Source: Sepiola atlantica
Lineage: Eukaryota; Mollusca; Cephalopoda; Sepiida; Sepiolidae
Assembly (NCBI GenBank): GCA_963556195.1
Contig: OY744517.1
Span: 80,080,714-80,144,713 of the forward strand
DNA length: 64,000 nt
Direction of reading: 5' to 3'
In this document: piece by piece, positions 1 through 12,999 of the stretch
Position numbering within the stretch: position 1 is the stretch's first letter
Layout: the number at the start of each line of letters is the position of its first letter
Notes under the pieces: model-generated
The model's database searches: none
Seen by the model: only the letters and a program-made list of their open reading frames with translations
Told to the model about the DNA's origin: nothing
Made by a program: the position numbers and the translations under genes

Positions 1-420
1 TTCCGATTTTTATGAAATTTAATAATAGGTATCAGACATTAATAACTATTACTCAAATTCCGGTTCCTTTGGAGTATTTTAAAGGGTTTTAGGGTGTATA
101 ATATGGGTACAACCGTCAATTTGAAAATTCAAATATTTCAGATTTGTATTTAATTTGATCCATATTCATTAGACACCAATTAAGCAAGATTCTCTGAATT
201 TCAATTTCTTCTGAAGACCCCTTAAGCTTAAATTTTAGACATTTTCTAGAATCAAAATCATGGAATGGATTTTGATCAAAATTTGAATAAGAATTCTAGA
301 CATGAGGTTTAGCATCATTAGATCTTGATTTTAATCTTTGCAAGAGGATACAAAACTGGTGCAAAACTGTTCTATTCAGGGAATTGATTTTACCCATCTT
401 GGGACAGATATTCTGCTAGT
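1..420 (+). repeat. Dispersed AT-rich repeat, copy 1
   Basis: No coding content. It resembles the reverse complement of 29420-29830: shared words include the stretch around ATTTTGATCAAAAT, the TCTAGAAAATGTCTAAAATT block, and the GGGAATCTTGCTT / AAGCAAGATTCTC pair. The two copies are about 80% alike by eye. No terminal inverted repeat or poly(A) tail was found, so the class of element is unknown. Confidence 0.6.
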
Positions 421-955
421 CTTATATTTTATTTACATTATATCTAGAATTTCAAGAAAGCTATAATGAAACTTCAGAATGTTCGACATTTAGGTAAAAA
501 AGCTAATATCATTCAATATAAATGTTGAATAGAAATGATTGAGACCAACTGGATAACTCAAATTTTAGCTCATTAAAATCATTAATGTTAGATGTTTGTT
601 GAAATCTATTCACCTTGAACACTTTTTAATAAAAACAAGACATTTTGTATATTAGTTTTTTTTTTCAACATAAATAATATTTTGTTTCATCTTTTTGCCA
701 TTTTTTCTTCAAATAAAAGTAGAAAATTATAAAATTCAATTCTCTTAAAACTTTTTCTTGGTAATTGGTTTTGGTGTCTTTTAGATAATTCTTGAAATAA
801 AAATTCTAAATAAGAATACTTTTAAGACTCAAATATTCAAGTGGAATATTATGACCTTTAACTTGAGATGTGCATTTTGCTTCCTTCAATTAGTGGAATT
901 GGGAACAATGCTCGATTTTGTTTCTCTAGAAAGACCTTATAGCACCATGTTTACA
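421..955. other. AT-rich stretch, nothing recognised
   Basis: AT-rich sequence with poly-T runs and no protein similarity I can recognise. It could be upstream WDR59 intron or intergenic. Confidence 0.5.
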
Positions 956-959
956 TCAT

Positions 960-1425
960 TACCCTTTGTTATAAGACAAGCTTTACAAGCTGGATGCGTG
1001 CCACCGCAGACACCTCCGTTCCATCACAGGTCACTGCTGACCGAAAAAACTTATCAGCAACAAGGCACTATACGAGCTGTGCAACGAAAAACCCCTCTCC
1101 ACAAAGGTCACTGAACAAAGATGGTCTATGTTAGGCCATGTCCTACGAATGGACCCTGACACACCGCACAGAGGGCACTAGACTTTGCCGTTACTGGCTC
1201 GCAAGTCTACCCACCGCAACTAGGACGGCACTCCACAAATCTGCTGGGCACACTACGTGCTGACCTCAAGCAGGCAGGACTAGGACCACTACGTACAGCG
1301 AAACAACTTCATTGCCTACGACAACTTGCGCATGACAAGACCAGATGGCCTGGGACTAGCATGGAGGACTGATTGCAGCTACGGGACGTCATTTGACTAC
1401 CGTAGCCGCAGAACACAGTTTTTAA
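960..1425 (+). pseudogene. LINE C-terminal fragment (family A)
   Basis: Read on the + strand with frame changes, this encodes a typical non-LTR retrotransposon C-terminus: an LYELCNEKPLS segment followed by QRWSMLGHVLRMDPDTP at about 1098-1165. The latter is the conserved post-reverse-transcriptase motif of many metazoan LINEs. The frame breaks after that, although later codons (RADLKQAGLGPL region, 1257-1290) are still readable. It ends in a 3' tail at about 1370-1425 (GGACTGATTGCAGCTACGGG onwards) followed by TAAATAAATAA. It is GC-richer than its surroundings. The copy is 5'-truncated and dead; the clade is not determinable from this piece. Confidence 0.75.
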
Positions 1426-1885
1426 TAAATAAATAATATTTAAATTTTATTTTTCGTATTGACACCCGGACTTAGGTTTAAAGAAGGACATGTGCTGTTG
1501 TTTTGTTATTAGAACTTTTAACATAAAATATGTAACAATTTATTAGTATATTTTTCAATAAATACATAATTCAACAGTTGACAAAAAAGTTTGATAAGGA
1601 AAAATTAATTATAATAGATTTTTTGGAACCGTTAAATTCTTAAGGATCGTTAAGAGTCAATTTCACCAGAAATTATTTTTTATTCGTCAGTTAAAAAGGA
1701 TGTTCAAAGGGTTACGATAATAAACTCACGTCAGCCATATGGTAATGCATTAATAACTCGCTTGTATTTACTGACACTTCGAAATTATTAAGTAATTTTG
1801 AAGACTTTAAACTGACGAAAAGGGGGTAATTTCTGGTTTCAATTAAAGTTTACAAGGCAACAGTTAGGTATAATGGTTCCGTTAG

Positions 1886-1955
1886 GACTGATCGCAGCTA
1901 CGGGACGTCATTTGACTACCGTAGCCGCAGAACAGTTTTAAAAAAAAAAAAAGAA
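1886..1955 (+). repeat. LINE family A 3' end, solo
   Basis: The last ~50 bases of family A (GACTGATCGCAGCTACGGG through CCGCAGAACAG) recur here almost exactly, followed by a run of A. It looks like a severely 5'-truncated insertion with its own poly(A). Confidence 0.75.
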
Positions 1956-2299
1956 GCATTTTTACAGTTAGTAGTGGTTCAGTTTCATTAACATGCTATG
2001 AAATTACCTACATAAACTTGAAGAGTTTACAATTGTATTGAATTGTGCAAAGTTATATTTAATTCAATATGAACTGAATAGAATTTGAAATACTATAGCA
2101 ATAATAAAATGCTTATGATGTAGAGAAAACACTCATGGTGCGACTTATGAAATTAATAATAGTTTCCTATAGAAACTTATTTATATATTATTACCGCATT
2201 ACAAAGTGTCCACTTTTTGCTAAATTGTAATACTGACTTAATTATTTTTTAAATTTATATATTAAAATCCCAATTGATAAAATACTAAATAATGTATTG

Positions 2300-2995
2300 A
2301 GTGTATCGTTTGTCTAATAATAAACGGAACAAATACATAGAAGACATTGCCAAGGCTGCTGCAAAGAAGGTGGGCTCCCTCTACCGGGCTAGAAGACTTC
2401 TTTCATCTACCAGTATCCTATATATCTACAAAGCCACTATCTGCCAATGCATGGAGTATTGTTGTCACATTTGGGCTGGTGCACCATCCACCAGTCTCTC
2501 CCTCTTAGATAAGATCCAAAAAAGATTATCTAATCTAATAGGTCCCTCACTATCCACCAAGCTCCAGCCCCTGTCCCACCGCTGCAATGTTGCATCCTTG
2601 TGCTTGTTTTACAAGTACTTGAATGTGCTTCGATATACTTGCTGGTCTGGAACCCCCTTGGCGTAAATACACTCGACCAACCCGACAATCAGCTAAATCC
2701 CATCCATTCACTGTGGAGGTCCCCAGATGCCGGAGAGCCTTCTACTCCAATAGCTTCTTTCCATGAGCTGCCAGCCTTTGGAACTCCCTCCCTGCTCCCT
2801 GTTTCCTCGACTGTACCGACATGCAGAAATTTACAACTAATGTGAACAAGCATCTCGCTGCACAGCTCCCAATTTAGGATGACCCCTCCCCCCCCCCCTT
2901 CCCTAAAAAAAAACTTTCAGCCTAATTCTCAGTAGCCATTTACGTCTACAGTGGCAACTTGCTTTGTTTGGGGTAACTATATTAAAAAAAATTAA
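2300..2995 (+). pseudogene. LINE C-terminus and 3' UTR (family B)
   Basis: The frame from 2301 encodes NKYIEDIAKAAAKKVGSLYRAR, then YIYKATICQCMEYCCHIWAGA, the region C-terminal to a LINE reverse transcriptase. It matches the longer minus-strand copy at 43.4-45.4 kb. The frame shifts near 2600 and continues as NQLNPIHSLWRSPDAGEPSTP. The 3' UTR ends in CTTGCTTTGTTTGGGGTAA and an A-rich tail. The copy is 5'-truncated and inactive. By motif style I place it in the Jockey/CR1-like superfamily. Confidence 0.8.
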
Positions 2996-3689
2996 ATTAA
3001 AAAAAAAAACATTATTTATATCAAAAATGCTTTTCATTTGTTATCTGAATAAGCAATCATTTTCAGTTAAGATGTGTTGAAACAAGAGAAATTCCTGCTA
3101 TGAATTTTGTTTTAAAAACTTTTAATATTAAAAAAAGATGCTTTTTAAACCACTTATTTCCTTTTTCAATTATTAAATTCTTTTAGTGTAACTTTTACAT
3201 TTATTAAATTAAGTTGAGTTTTGTTAACATTAACTTTAATGGCCACTGAAAGGATGCTCTATAGACACATAATATTATTATTTTAGTTGACTTGAACAAA
3301 ATGAACACTTATCCGGCACTTTTCAGTATTTAGGTTGGGATCAAAGTATAGTACCTTTCTAATAAAACTATATATTTATTTATAAACAAATTGAAATTCC
3401 AACAATTGAGGATATTTTAAGTAAGGTAGCCCATAGAGTAAATGTGGTATTGTGGTGACTGTTGAAGTAAAAGTGATGGACAAATGGTGAAAGAGAAAAA
3501 AAGACAGTGCTTGGACAAATGCATCAAAATGCGTCTAGTTAAGAGTCGGATAGACAGGATGACCACCAATCCCTCTACTCCCCACACTTTTGAAGGCCTT
3601 GTACCTAGTTTGTTAAATTGTATTTGGATTTTTTAGTAATTAATACTTCAAAGTGGGAGAAATCCTTCTTGACTAAGGCAGATTTAATT

Positions 3690-3776
3690 TTTAGCCCATC
3701 CTTTTCTGATGCTGGATACCCCCCACATTAAACTGACCTTCTGTCGCATCCAGCTCTCATGAGGGGGGGGGGGCGG
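3690..3776 (+). repeat. Probable U2-headed SINE, 3' fragment
   Basis: The segment CCCACATTAAACTGACCTTCTGTCGC, then a G run, resembles the 3' part of the copy at 5964-6160. No head is visible. It is heavily diverged. Confidence 0.4.
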
Positions 3777-4020
3777 TAAATATGAACTTGAACATCTTTG
3801 TTTTTTATAAATTCAAGAAGTTTATAATTAGTCAAAATGGTGATATTCCTTGTTTAATGTGTCTTTTTGTTTTTTACAACTTGTAATAAAATTCTGTGAA
3901 CAAAATTTTCATCTTAGCTCACGTTTTAGTCATTATAAAAACCACAAGTTAATATTTTCAGTGTTAATTCAACATTGTTAATAAAAAAATACATAAACAT
4001 GTCAGTCTTGTTTAACGAAA

Positions 4021-4282
4021 CCAGGACACCTTTGGGTCTTCTGGCCGGATAAAAGTTAGCATTTGTTCTGGTCGGTTTTGGGTGGTCATCCTCTCAGACA
4101 TTGCCTCCTCCTTTGTGAGGGGGTGGGGGTGGTTTATTGTAGATCACATGAGGCACCCTCGCCGAGAAATGCCAACAGGTCGATCATGGCAAATTTCACA
4201 CCTCTTCAGAATGCCCCATTTTTGGGAGAACAGGACTTCTCACTATAAACTGGCCTTGCGTCTAACTTTGCCGCAGTAAACA
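4021..4282 (+). mobile_element. U2-headed SINE, degenerate copy
   Basis: The body aligns by eye with copies at 37866-38146 and 54632-55005: GAGGCACCCTCGCCGAGAAATGCC matches their GGGGAATGCC block, and CACTATAAACTGGCCTTGCGTCTAACTTTGCCGC matches their tail. The head (CTGGCCGGATAAAAGTTAGCATTTGTTCTGG) is a worn version of the U2-like head. It is an old insertion with no target-site duplication visible. Confidence 0.55.
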
Positions 4283-4476
4283 AACAGTATGCTGCTATAA
4301 TTTTAATAGTGACTAAAGTATTTTCTCATTTCATTTGTATATTAAAATCCAAATTTATAAAATGACTAACGAGTGGATTAAGTGTGCCATTTCTATAATA
4401 ATAAGCTTTCCTTCTATCAAGATCATTTATATATATATAAAATGGTAGTTTGCTTGAAGCATTGCTAGTAAACAAG

Positions 4477-4525
<49 letters not shown>

Positions 4526-4730
4526 AAAAATAGGGAGCGATATAATGTATGTAAGAGAGTTAACTCTCTTTCAAACACTTAGGAAAGTGCATCACAATTA
4601 ACTTTAACACGGCTATTATCCCTAACAATAAGAAATAACACGTGAGCACACACACACACATATATGTAAGTAAATTTCGCGTACAACAAAATCGTAGGAT
4701 AAATTTCAGAGGAAACATTTTTTTTTTTTT

Positions 4731-5116
4731 TTAATCAATGAAACGGGCGGGTGGAAAAAAATAAAAAAAAATTGCTAAAATTTTCCTTAAGGCCTTATCG
4801 TCTGACCCTCTAAGAGGAAACGTCAGAATGATAAATTAAAAACTAAGAAAATCGAATGAGATATGAGGTGAAAAAAAAATTGTTTCAGTTGGAGAAAACG
4901 ATTGAGAGAGGGGGGAGGAGAAAAAAAAGAAAAAAAGTGAATCTCTCAACGTTATGGTGGCTTTGAATCATTAAAGATCTCCAACTGATGCTTCAAAATC
5001 TTAGTTTTTAATTTATCATTCTGACGTTTCCTCTTAGAGGGTCAGACGATAAGGCCTTAAGGAAAATTTTAGCAATTTTCTTTTTTTTTTTTTTCCACCC
5101 GCCCGTTTCATTGATT

Positions 5117-5118
<2 letters not shown>
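4731..5118. mobile_element. Fold-back element (MITE-like)
   Basis: The left arm 4731-4851 and right arm 4996-5118 are near-perfect inverted repeats (start TTAATCAATGAAACGGGCGG, end its complement), leaving an interior of about 145 bases. A (TA)n tract abuts the right end (5121-5150) and another lies at 4482-4520. No ORF. Probably a non-autonomous DNA transposon; the TIR family is not recognised. Confidence 0.75.
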
Positions 5119-5154
<36 letters not shown>

Positions 5155-5963
5155 CACTTTTCTCTCCCAGATGTTAAATTCTTTCATTGTGACTTTTACA
5201 TTCGTTAAAGCAATTTCTGTAAAGTTTTTCTCAAGATCAACTGTTTATTTTTTTATCTTGTTTTGGGACCAGCTTAATCCTGAAACCTTCAGTCTACACT
5301 TCCCTTATCATATCATAGCTTCTATTATCACATATTTTTAGGAGTCTATGGTTGTATACGCAGTTCTTTTTTAGATTTTATTAATATCTACAATTCAAAA
5401 ATTTCTTGTTTAATGTCCACTTGCCACTATTCTTTTCGTTCTTCTCTCTTTGTTTTTGCTCTCCACATTTATCCATTTTCTGCACTTTCTACTACTCTAC
5501 AAATATATCGCAGCTCGTCCTTTTTCTGTTTACGTATCTTTTCTGATTTCACTGATCTTAATATTTGCTCACTATCAATACTAGTCTGTTTGTTGTTTCA
5601 TTCCATTCTTGTGTTTGCTAATAACACATTTTCCTTGACTTTACCTTTTTTACTTCTTTTCCTTCAAAGATTTCAAATGCATGAATTAACTTTTGTAGAT
5701 TCTAATTATTGAATATCTTGATCAATTTGCTTTTGGTACTTGTACAAAATAAGGATCCCTGGAAAAGTATGAAGTTTTATTGTTAGTTATCAGTAATTGT
5801 CATTATATCCGAATGAGGCCAATACAAAATCAAAATACAAAAGTTAAGAAAAAGTAGAAAGATTTTATTTTATGTTTTTGTTTTTCTTTTCGCATTTGTT
5901 GGTTAGAACGAATAATCTTGTCATTAATTAATCTATGTATAATAAAATTGTGAGATTACTCTG

Positions 5964-6160
5964 TCTTTTTTGGCTAGCAGCAAAGTGTAGTATCTGTTCT
6001 GATACTGCACTTAATCTTTTCTGTCTGCAGTCAGTAAATAAGAAATCCTTATTTTTATTTGTCCCAATCCTGAGTGCTCCTTTTTGGGAAGTTGGATTTT
6101 CTCCACATTAAAAACGACCTTGTGTCTAACTCTGCCCTTGTGGGGAGGCAAGTAAATAGG
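5964..6160 (+). mobile_element. U2-headed SINE copy
   Basis: The head at about 5967-6001 contains TTTTGGCTAGCAGCAAAGTG then TAGTATCTGTTCT. This matches the 5' region of U2 snRNA, including the GTAGTA that in U2 pairs with the branch point. The 3' part reads ACCTTGTGTCTAACTCTGCC, then GTGGGGAGGCAAGTAAATAG, shared with other copies. The central body is shortened relative to the 340-base copies. It is the same orientation as WDR59. Confidence 0.75.
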
Positions 6161-6276
6161 TACTCTGACTGAGCTTGACATTAAAAACCTCTTTCAGATC
6201 CACAATAGAAAAACAAACAGATTTCTAATATACTTCATAGGTTACATGCAATCTACGCCCTAAGGTCAACTAATTT

Positions 6277-6336
6277 GCATATTGATTACATAAAAGGACA
6301 TTTCATTAGAAATGTCCTTTTTTGTAATCAATATGC
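6277..6336. repeat. Short perfect-type hairpin
   Basis: Arms of about 27 bases (GCATATTGATTACATAAAAG and complement) with almost no loop. A tiny palindromic element or a cruciform-prone site. Confidence 0.7.
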
Positions 6337-6339
6337 TAT

Positions 6340-7263
6340 TAACTATTATTTTGTATTGTTTTTTATTTTTATTTAGTCATTGTTTTGATATTAATAAAAT
6401 GCACACTTCCTTTTAAGAATACTGGGTTTTTTTACCAGCAGAAATGCTCACAATTTGTGCTTAAAAGTTTATTGCCATGCACTTGCTTGCTGCAAATAGC
6501 AAATACACATTAACATATTGATATTTTAAACTTGGGTGGCATTTCTTTTATTTTTATTTTTTCACATTATCACCCTCCCCCAAACATTATTTATAAAATA
6601 CAGTGGGCATTAGTCTTACACTGACTTCAATAATGTTTATACAAATTCTTTTAATAAAAAATAATGGGTGTAAACGACAGTTTTTAGCATCTAATTATTT
6701 TTATATTTAAGAGTTAAGAAAAGCTTGAAACATAATTTTGTGAAGACGTATGATTGATTTAAAATTAAAAACATTCTGTTGCGAAATAGTAATGTAAATA
6801 CAATGCAGGGTCAGAACAGCTAGTAGGCAATACATTAGAATTAAGATTAGTTTTAGGGTTAGGGTTATTTGTTCATAATTTGTTAGAGGTAGAGGCGTTT
6901 TAAAACTTAATGTCTTAGTTTATAATCTGCTTTCGGATATAACAGAAATTACCAAGAACGAACAATAAATCTTTGTATTATTCCGGGGGATCCGATTCTG
7001 TACATGATTTGTTCTTTCTTTTAAACATATTCTCTTTTTGGGTGAAACTTTCCTTGTCATGAGTTTTGAATCCACTTTTAAATAATTTTCACAAACATTG
7101 ATAAATTGTACCTTAGGGAGCTAAACTTTGATGATTGAAATTACCCCAGTCTATACTTAACACAATGAAACTTGAATAAAAGTTAATACTATCATCATAA
7201 TTTTGGTAGCATTTCAAAAGAAGAAACATTAAATAAACGCCTGATGACTTCTTTTTTTTTTCT

Positions 7264-7301
<38 letters not shown>

Positions 7302-8055
7302 CAGCGGACAAAAAAAAATAATTAGAAACGTAAATAGTATTTACATTTTTTAACGATTAAATCAATGCAGTTTTTACTTGCACCTACTCATATGTTTAAA
7401 AATTCTGTGAAAAAGCAATTAAGTAATATTTTCACTACATTTTCGGTATTTATTCACTAAGATAAATTTATTTTTTAAATGTGTTTTTCGTAAAATGTAT
7501 TGAGTGGGAAATATTTTTTGTTCTCTACCTTTTATTTAAGAATTCAGACAATTTACCAGAAAATAGGATTCTTTAAAAAAAACAAAATAACTTAAATCCT
7601 AATACAATCTTTTTTACCTTTATATAACATTAAAATTTTGCCTAAGATATTTTATTCCTATTTAATAAAAGGAAATATGAAAGGAGGGATGCAATCAAAG
7701 AATGCAATATTATGTTTAGAAATTTTTGTTTGTTTTTCTCTTTAATATGTACTATAATCTGTTGAAGATGAGTAAATTTTTGTTATTAATCTGATAATTT
7801 AATCTTTATTTAAACTATTTTTATTTGAAACAACTTTCTATGAATGTAGAGATTTATAAAAAAAAAAAAATGCAAACAATTAAAATGAAATGTTGATACG
7901 TTCGTCATTACAGCATAAAGTAATGGCAAATAACTGTTTTTCACGCTTAGTTGGAGATTCCTATTGTACATACAGTAACTCACATTTCTATAGGCGTGTC
8001 ATGTGCTTACTTCCAAATATAGAAATGTAATTTTTACTATTGCTTATATTTAAGT
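6340..8055. other. AT-rich non-coding stretch
   Basis: No gene seen. It contains three near-consecutive TTAGGG units at about 6850-6866 and a long poly-T tract at 7266-7295. Otherwise it is AT-rich and featureless. Confidence 0.5.
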
Positions 8056-8056
8056 A

Positions 8057-8515
8057 GGGGTGGGACGTAATGGGTGAAAATTTCAGATTCATGCGAGTAG
8101 TATTTTTTTGTGTTCATTTATATATGAATAACACTAAACAATCAAACATTTTGAAAATTTTGCAAAATTCAGAAGGTGCAGGCCACTAGTTTTTGGCTAT
8201 TTTACATTCATGAAAACCCTTTCACACCCTGAAAATGGTCCTAAATTAAAGTACTATATCAGATTTAACCATCTATATCCATTCATAGCTTTTGAGGATG
8301 TTTTAGGGCCTGCAATGTCGCATGAAACCACTTTTTCACCGAAAAATGATGGATTTTGAGTCCCGTGGAGCCCTAACGGCTATTTTTGGCCTGCACCTTC
8401 TGAATTTTGCAAAATTTTCAAAATGTTTGATTGTTTAGTGTTATTTATGTATAAATGAACACAAAAAAATACTACTCGCATGAATCTGAAATTTTCACCC
8501 ATTACGTCCCACCCC
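8057..8515. mobile_element. MITE with ~150-base TIRs, copy 1
   Basis: Termini are GGGGTGGGACGTAATGGGTG and its complement. The arms run about 150 bases inward and the element is flanked by TA on both sides, which fits a TA target duplication (Tc1/mariner-type). Copy 2 is at 58796-59211. There is no coding potential. Confidence 0.85.
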
Positions 8516-9429
8516 TAATTTAAGCAACAGTTATAATATATTCCATCTCTTTACATTTTATTTTAATATATCTGCTGACTAAAAGACATGATAAAAATAT
8601 CTTTGTATATAATGTACATTATTTATTTTCTCTTCTTTCTTTGGTGTGAATATTTCTTTAAATTTGCATATTCTGTTTTTGTGGTTTAATGCTTTGTTTG
8701 CTCATATTATATGAGATTAGCATAAAAATTTGTGTGTATATTTGTCTATAAATTATCTTTTGCTGCCAAATGTTTTCTGTGCCTTCTAAAATAATAAAAC
8801 TAACTAGCCCAATGGTTTGACCATTGGACGCATTAATCAAGTGGTTAAGACGTCACCCGCCCAGGTTTGTATTTTTTACGAGTTTCATTTTTCTTTTTGT
8901 AGTTTTCTTTTATTTATTCCCAGCCCCATGGACTAAATTAACTGTTTATTTAAAGGTATTATCCATAAAAACAAGTAGTGTGATACATAATATACAGAAA
9001 CTTGATTTTTTTTAATTTTGACACTTGTTTTTACAAGTGTACTCTTGTATATTTTCTTTTTGAATAACAGATCTATTATTTGAAGGGGTGAGATTTTAAT
9101 ACCAGTATGGTATGAAAAAGCCAATCCTGTTTAGACTAGAGGGAAGAGGTTTGGCATCTCAGCTAATTTCTCAAGTTGTTGTTTTGCTGAAAGAAGTGAC
9201 TGGTGTTCATTTTGCAGTATTCATTTTTGAGACGGACAACTCGGATGATACCAGTCTTGCTTTGCCAGTTAAATTCTTATCTACATTCAATGGCCCACAT
9301 TTTTCTCTTGTCAAATGTTTAATACAGTCTCCAAGATCACAAATCTTTTTTCCCGATTTTATAATCTACAAGGGGTGTGACAATGTTAAGCAGCCCTACG
9401 GAAGATGAAGCTAAAATACACACTAGTAC

Positions 9430-10345
9430 AAATTAGATGTGGGCCTATGAAAGTCGACGATCAGAGTATCGTGCTAGTGTGAATTAACAGGGAAAGGCAT
9501 AGATATCTTCATTTAAGCCAAAAACTGATAAAAGTAGATGAGGGCGCCACTCGGTCTACGGCAGCTTTAATTGTCACTGTTGTAGCAAAGTAGAGACCGA
9601 TACATGGAAAAGATATGGTCAGAGAGTTGTTTTTGATAAACGAACACCCATATTGTGGAGTCGACGCCGCTGTGTCTGGCTTCATCGGGAAGAATGTCAT
9701 TTTCCCTCTAGGTTGGATATGACATAGGTGTGATTTGGGCCGATTAAGGACCTCCCAGGCACTCGCCAATGAGTTGCTTTCGGTGGACGTAGGGTAAGAG
9801 AACCTACGGCCATGGGTGGAATTACATTTTCTCGGTTATTTACGGACCGAGAAATCCTGACATGACGGGGACAGGGTGGACACAAGTCTTTTCTTTCTTT
9901 GTTCTTCGACTAAATTCTATTGGGAGAGAGAGTGGGTGTAGGTTAAGAGAGCTTATGACCACTAATGGAATTACATTTTCTCGATTATCATTGAGCGGTG
10001 GGAGATGGATGGGGGGGGGGGGTCGATTGAGAATATCAATTACTCAGAAAAGAGAGAATGATGAAGACATTTCTTTTCTTTGTTCGCTGACTGAGTGCTG
10101 TTAGGGGAGGGTTGGGGCCACGCACAACCAATCTCAATATAAGTCGACGCGTGGCAGGCTTCGGTGACTCGCTTTTGCTCGCCACTGGTGTCCATGTCAG
10201 TGGGGACAGACATCCCCTCTCCCAGACCTGGTGCTGGGGTTTTGCCGGTCTGAGACACATAGGGGAAACTCATCCTTGCTTGCCCACTGAGTCCACATCG
10301 TTCTGGGACAGACCCTCCCCCTGACTTAGACAAACTCGCCAAACT
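9430..10345. repeat. GC-richer unidentified repeat-like block
   Basis: Base composition jumps above the AT-rich surroundings. A sub-block is duplicated: the GGTAAGAGAACCTACGGCC / GGTTAAGAGAGCTTATGACC pair with shared GGAATTACATTTTCTCG at about 9790-9840 and 9935-9980, and a TCTTTTCTTTCTTTGTTC / TTTCTTTTCTTTGTTC pair at 9886 and 10067. Open frames here are short and unlike any protein I know. Possibly LTR or non-coding mobile DNA. Confidence 0.4.
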
Positions 10346-11480
10346 AACTAAAAATCGCCCAGTAACAATTAGAGCGTCAGTCCAAAAACACAGTTCTTGA
10401 CTTGAAATTATACAAGGTTTCTTTTGTTTACTATTTTCTTTACCGAATAATAATTCTCAAAAAAAAAAACAACATACAAGTTGTTGAAGACTTTAATGTC
10501 TTTCTATTATTTCACTTGTTCTGCTTGAACTGATCATTTGCTTCGCAGCGGTACTAAGTTGCTGACCCAATTCGGATAATTACCCACTGATCAATCAATC
10601 ACAACGTGAGAGTGTGGTAATCGCTGGATCAGACTTTTCGACATCTGTGGCGGAAACTCTTCCCGAACAGTACCGGGTGACCAACCGAACTCGGGAACGG
10701 ACAAATTAGTGACATCACCAGTACTGTGCGAGCGATAGGGCTTCATTCTGGTGCCGCGACCAGGATGGGGCTTCAGGAGCAACACATGCACATATGTATT
10801 AAACGTACACATGACCCATTGGGTCACTACCACTATTTATTATTCTACTTTGATTTCATAAACTGTTACATATCTGTTAAGATAAGTTTGAATTGTCTAC
10901 TAGACACAATCCTTGAGTGTCTTCGGTCTCTCTGTACAAGGGTTTGTCAGGACAACCTGACATGAGGATACTTTACCCTACAAGTAAACCCTAACCAAAT
11001 ATTCAAAATAACATAGTATTCGAAGCCCAAATAAGATCTCCTTGACACTGCTATACACTGGCTCATACGAGGAATGGTGAACCTTCTCCAAATGATGTTT
11101 CCTCAAGTAACACTAAGCTGAATACTCTACCAGACTAGATGAATTCTTGTCCTGGAATCCGGTAAGACCAAGAGACCACAAGAAAGATATACTATAACAT
11201 ACTTAACTGGTCAATTGGCGGAGAGAAAAATTAATGTTCTTAACTTCTTTACTAACGCAACGTTTGAGAAATAAAGGAGAATAGAATATTCAAATATCTA
11301 TGTGTCTCATATAGAGATGAAGTGTTAGCCCGAAGAAGGAGCCCCTTGATTTCTGAGAACTTTGAGTGAAGTAAAATGAAACAAAGAAATTAAGACATTC
11401 TGCTTGCATAACTAAAAATAATAAGTCTCTTTACTTTCTATATTATTATTATTATTATTATTATACAGAAGAGACTTATT
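10346..11480. other. Unassigned sequence
   Basis: No recognisable gene. Moderately mixed composition up to about 11250, then AT-rich with an (ATT)n tract at 11442-11463. Confidence 0.4.
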
Positions 11481-11485
11481 ATTTT

Positions 11486-11546
11486 GCCATCTAATTTACA
11501 TATGTGTTTGTGGTGTGTACAGACACACATATGTATATTAGATGGC
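11486..11546. repeat. Short hairpin
   Basis: GCCATCTAATTTACATATGT and its near complement form arms of about 26 bases around a short loop, just after an (ATT)n tract. A candidate mini fold-back element. Confidence 0.65.
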
Positions 11547-11675
11547 CATACTGAAAAAAGAGTCGCTCTTTATCTAAACGCTCACAGAGATATTAAGAAA
11601 TATTAAAGATTGGTTGAATTAGCATAGTGAGAGGGGACAAAAGAAATACATAGATAAGAGAAAGATGGGTATTGA

Positions 11676-11735
11676 TTTACTCCTCTCCAGGAGTTAGGCA
11701 CAAGGCCAGTTTTTATCTTACTCCCACAAATAGAC
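11676..11735 (-). repeat. U2-headed SINE, 3' tail only
   Basis: TTTACTCCTCTCCAGGAGTT then AGGCACAAGGCCAGTTTTTATCTTACTCCCACAA matches the tail of the 54632-55005 copy almost exactly. The sequence beyond 11735 is unrelated. Confidence 0.65.
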
Positions 11736-12499
11736 GTTTAGAGTTGAGGCGCAATTTCAAAAGGCTGAGGTGTCAATCCTTCGGCTGAGAACCCAAACAG
11801 GATTGGTTCTTTCATAGCAGACTCCTCCAAATCTAACATTTTCAATTAACAAATATTATTTTTAAGTAAATTATTGCTTCACATGAACCATTTACTGCTA
11901 GATACAATCCTGTTATAATGAGAATAATAATCACTTCTTTATACTGGGTATATAATTGATCTATTATTTTTCCATTATCTATTTAAAAAAAATGTCATAA
12001 AAAAAAAAAAAATTTTTTTCACTATTTCTGTTTTCCACAATATAAATCTTACCATATCGTTATTTTAGTAAGCATATCTGATGTATTCTAACACATAATT
12101 GAATTTATATGACTATTATTATCTTTGGATTAATTTAGTTTACTTTAAAGAAAAAACGTTCTCTGTCAGAATATATCCCCATTTCTTACGTGCAAGTTGT
12201 CCATGACTTGCAGTGTTAATTTCATAATTATTTTGGTTTGAAAATATAAATATTCAGTATTTTTACATTATAAAAAATGTTATGTTCTCTTTTAATGTTT
12301 TTAAGTTTTTTTGTTTTTTTTAACAAAAAATAGACAAGTTTGAGTTTGATTGGAGTTTAATCTATCAGAAAAAATATTGTATTAAAAAAAAATAGTACTA
12401 ATAATCTGTTGTAGACTCTTAAAATATGTTTTGTCACTTCAATATGTGAAACTGAGATTTCCATTTATTTCTTCAAGTTGAATTGTAACGAAGAAAGAA

Positions 12500-12805
12500 A
12501 CTTTGTGTGTATATATGACGCAGTCCTCTCGGTCAGCAACCAGTTACCATCATGTTCACGCTCAGACACTTCTCACGGGTTGATAACTCTGCCGTTGGTT
12601 GATGTGCCATCGCCAAATCTTTGGGGCCGTCCTCGGTGATGCCAGGCTGATGAAGTTCACCTTTTGTAAGAGGCTCCAAAGCATGGGGTCAAAACGTCCT
12701 CATCAGCCAGACAGTATCTCCTGCCATGTTGTGTTTTGTCTAATTAGGAAACATGGACTGGCGTTGCCCGGACGGCTTACCAAACTAGGGAAGACAGGTA
12801 CATAA
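12500..12805. repeat. GC-richer unidentified block
   Basis: A 300-base island of balanced composition, followed by AAATAAAAATAAAATTG, in AT-rich DNA. This could be a SINE or LINE 3' piece. No tRNA A/B box or protein motif recognised. Confidence 0.35.
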
Positions 12806-12999
12806 AGAAATAAAAATAAAATTGTGAATTCAAAGCCACAACAACACTCTTGATTTATGTTTAAGATAATAATATGTTAATATGTATTTTTCTTTAAACA
12901 GGAAGTCAAGTCTTTCATAGGTAGAGGAAGGTAGTGCCTTTGTTTCTGGATAAAAAGTTTGGGGTATCTTTGCCTTCGATTTGTGACTCGCAATTCAGT

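Noticed and set aside
8816..8885. AAGTGGTTAAGACGTC resembling a tRNA-Leu/Ser A box
   Set aside because: No B box, acceptor stem or anticodon arm can be drawn around it; most likely chance or a very old tRNA-derived fragment.
9112..9408. 98-codon + frame in the putative WDR59 upstream region
   Set aside because: Considered as a possible WDR59 exon, but it matches nothing I know of WDR59 and lacks convincing splice sites at both ends.
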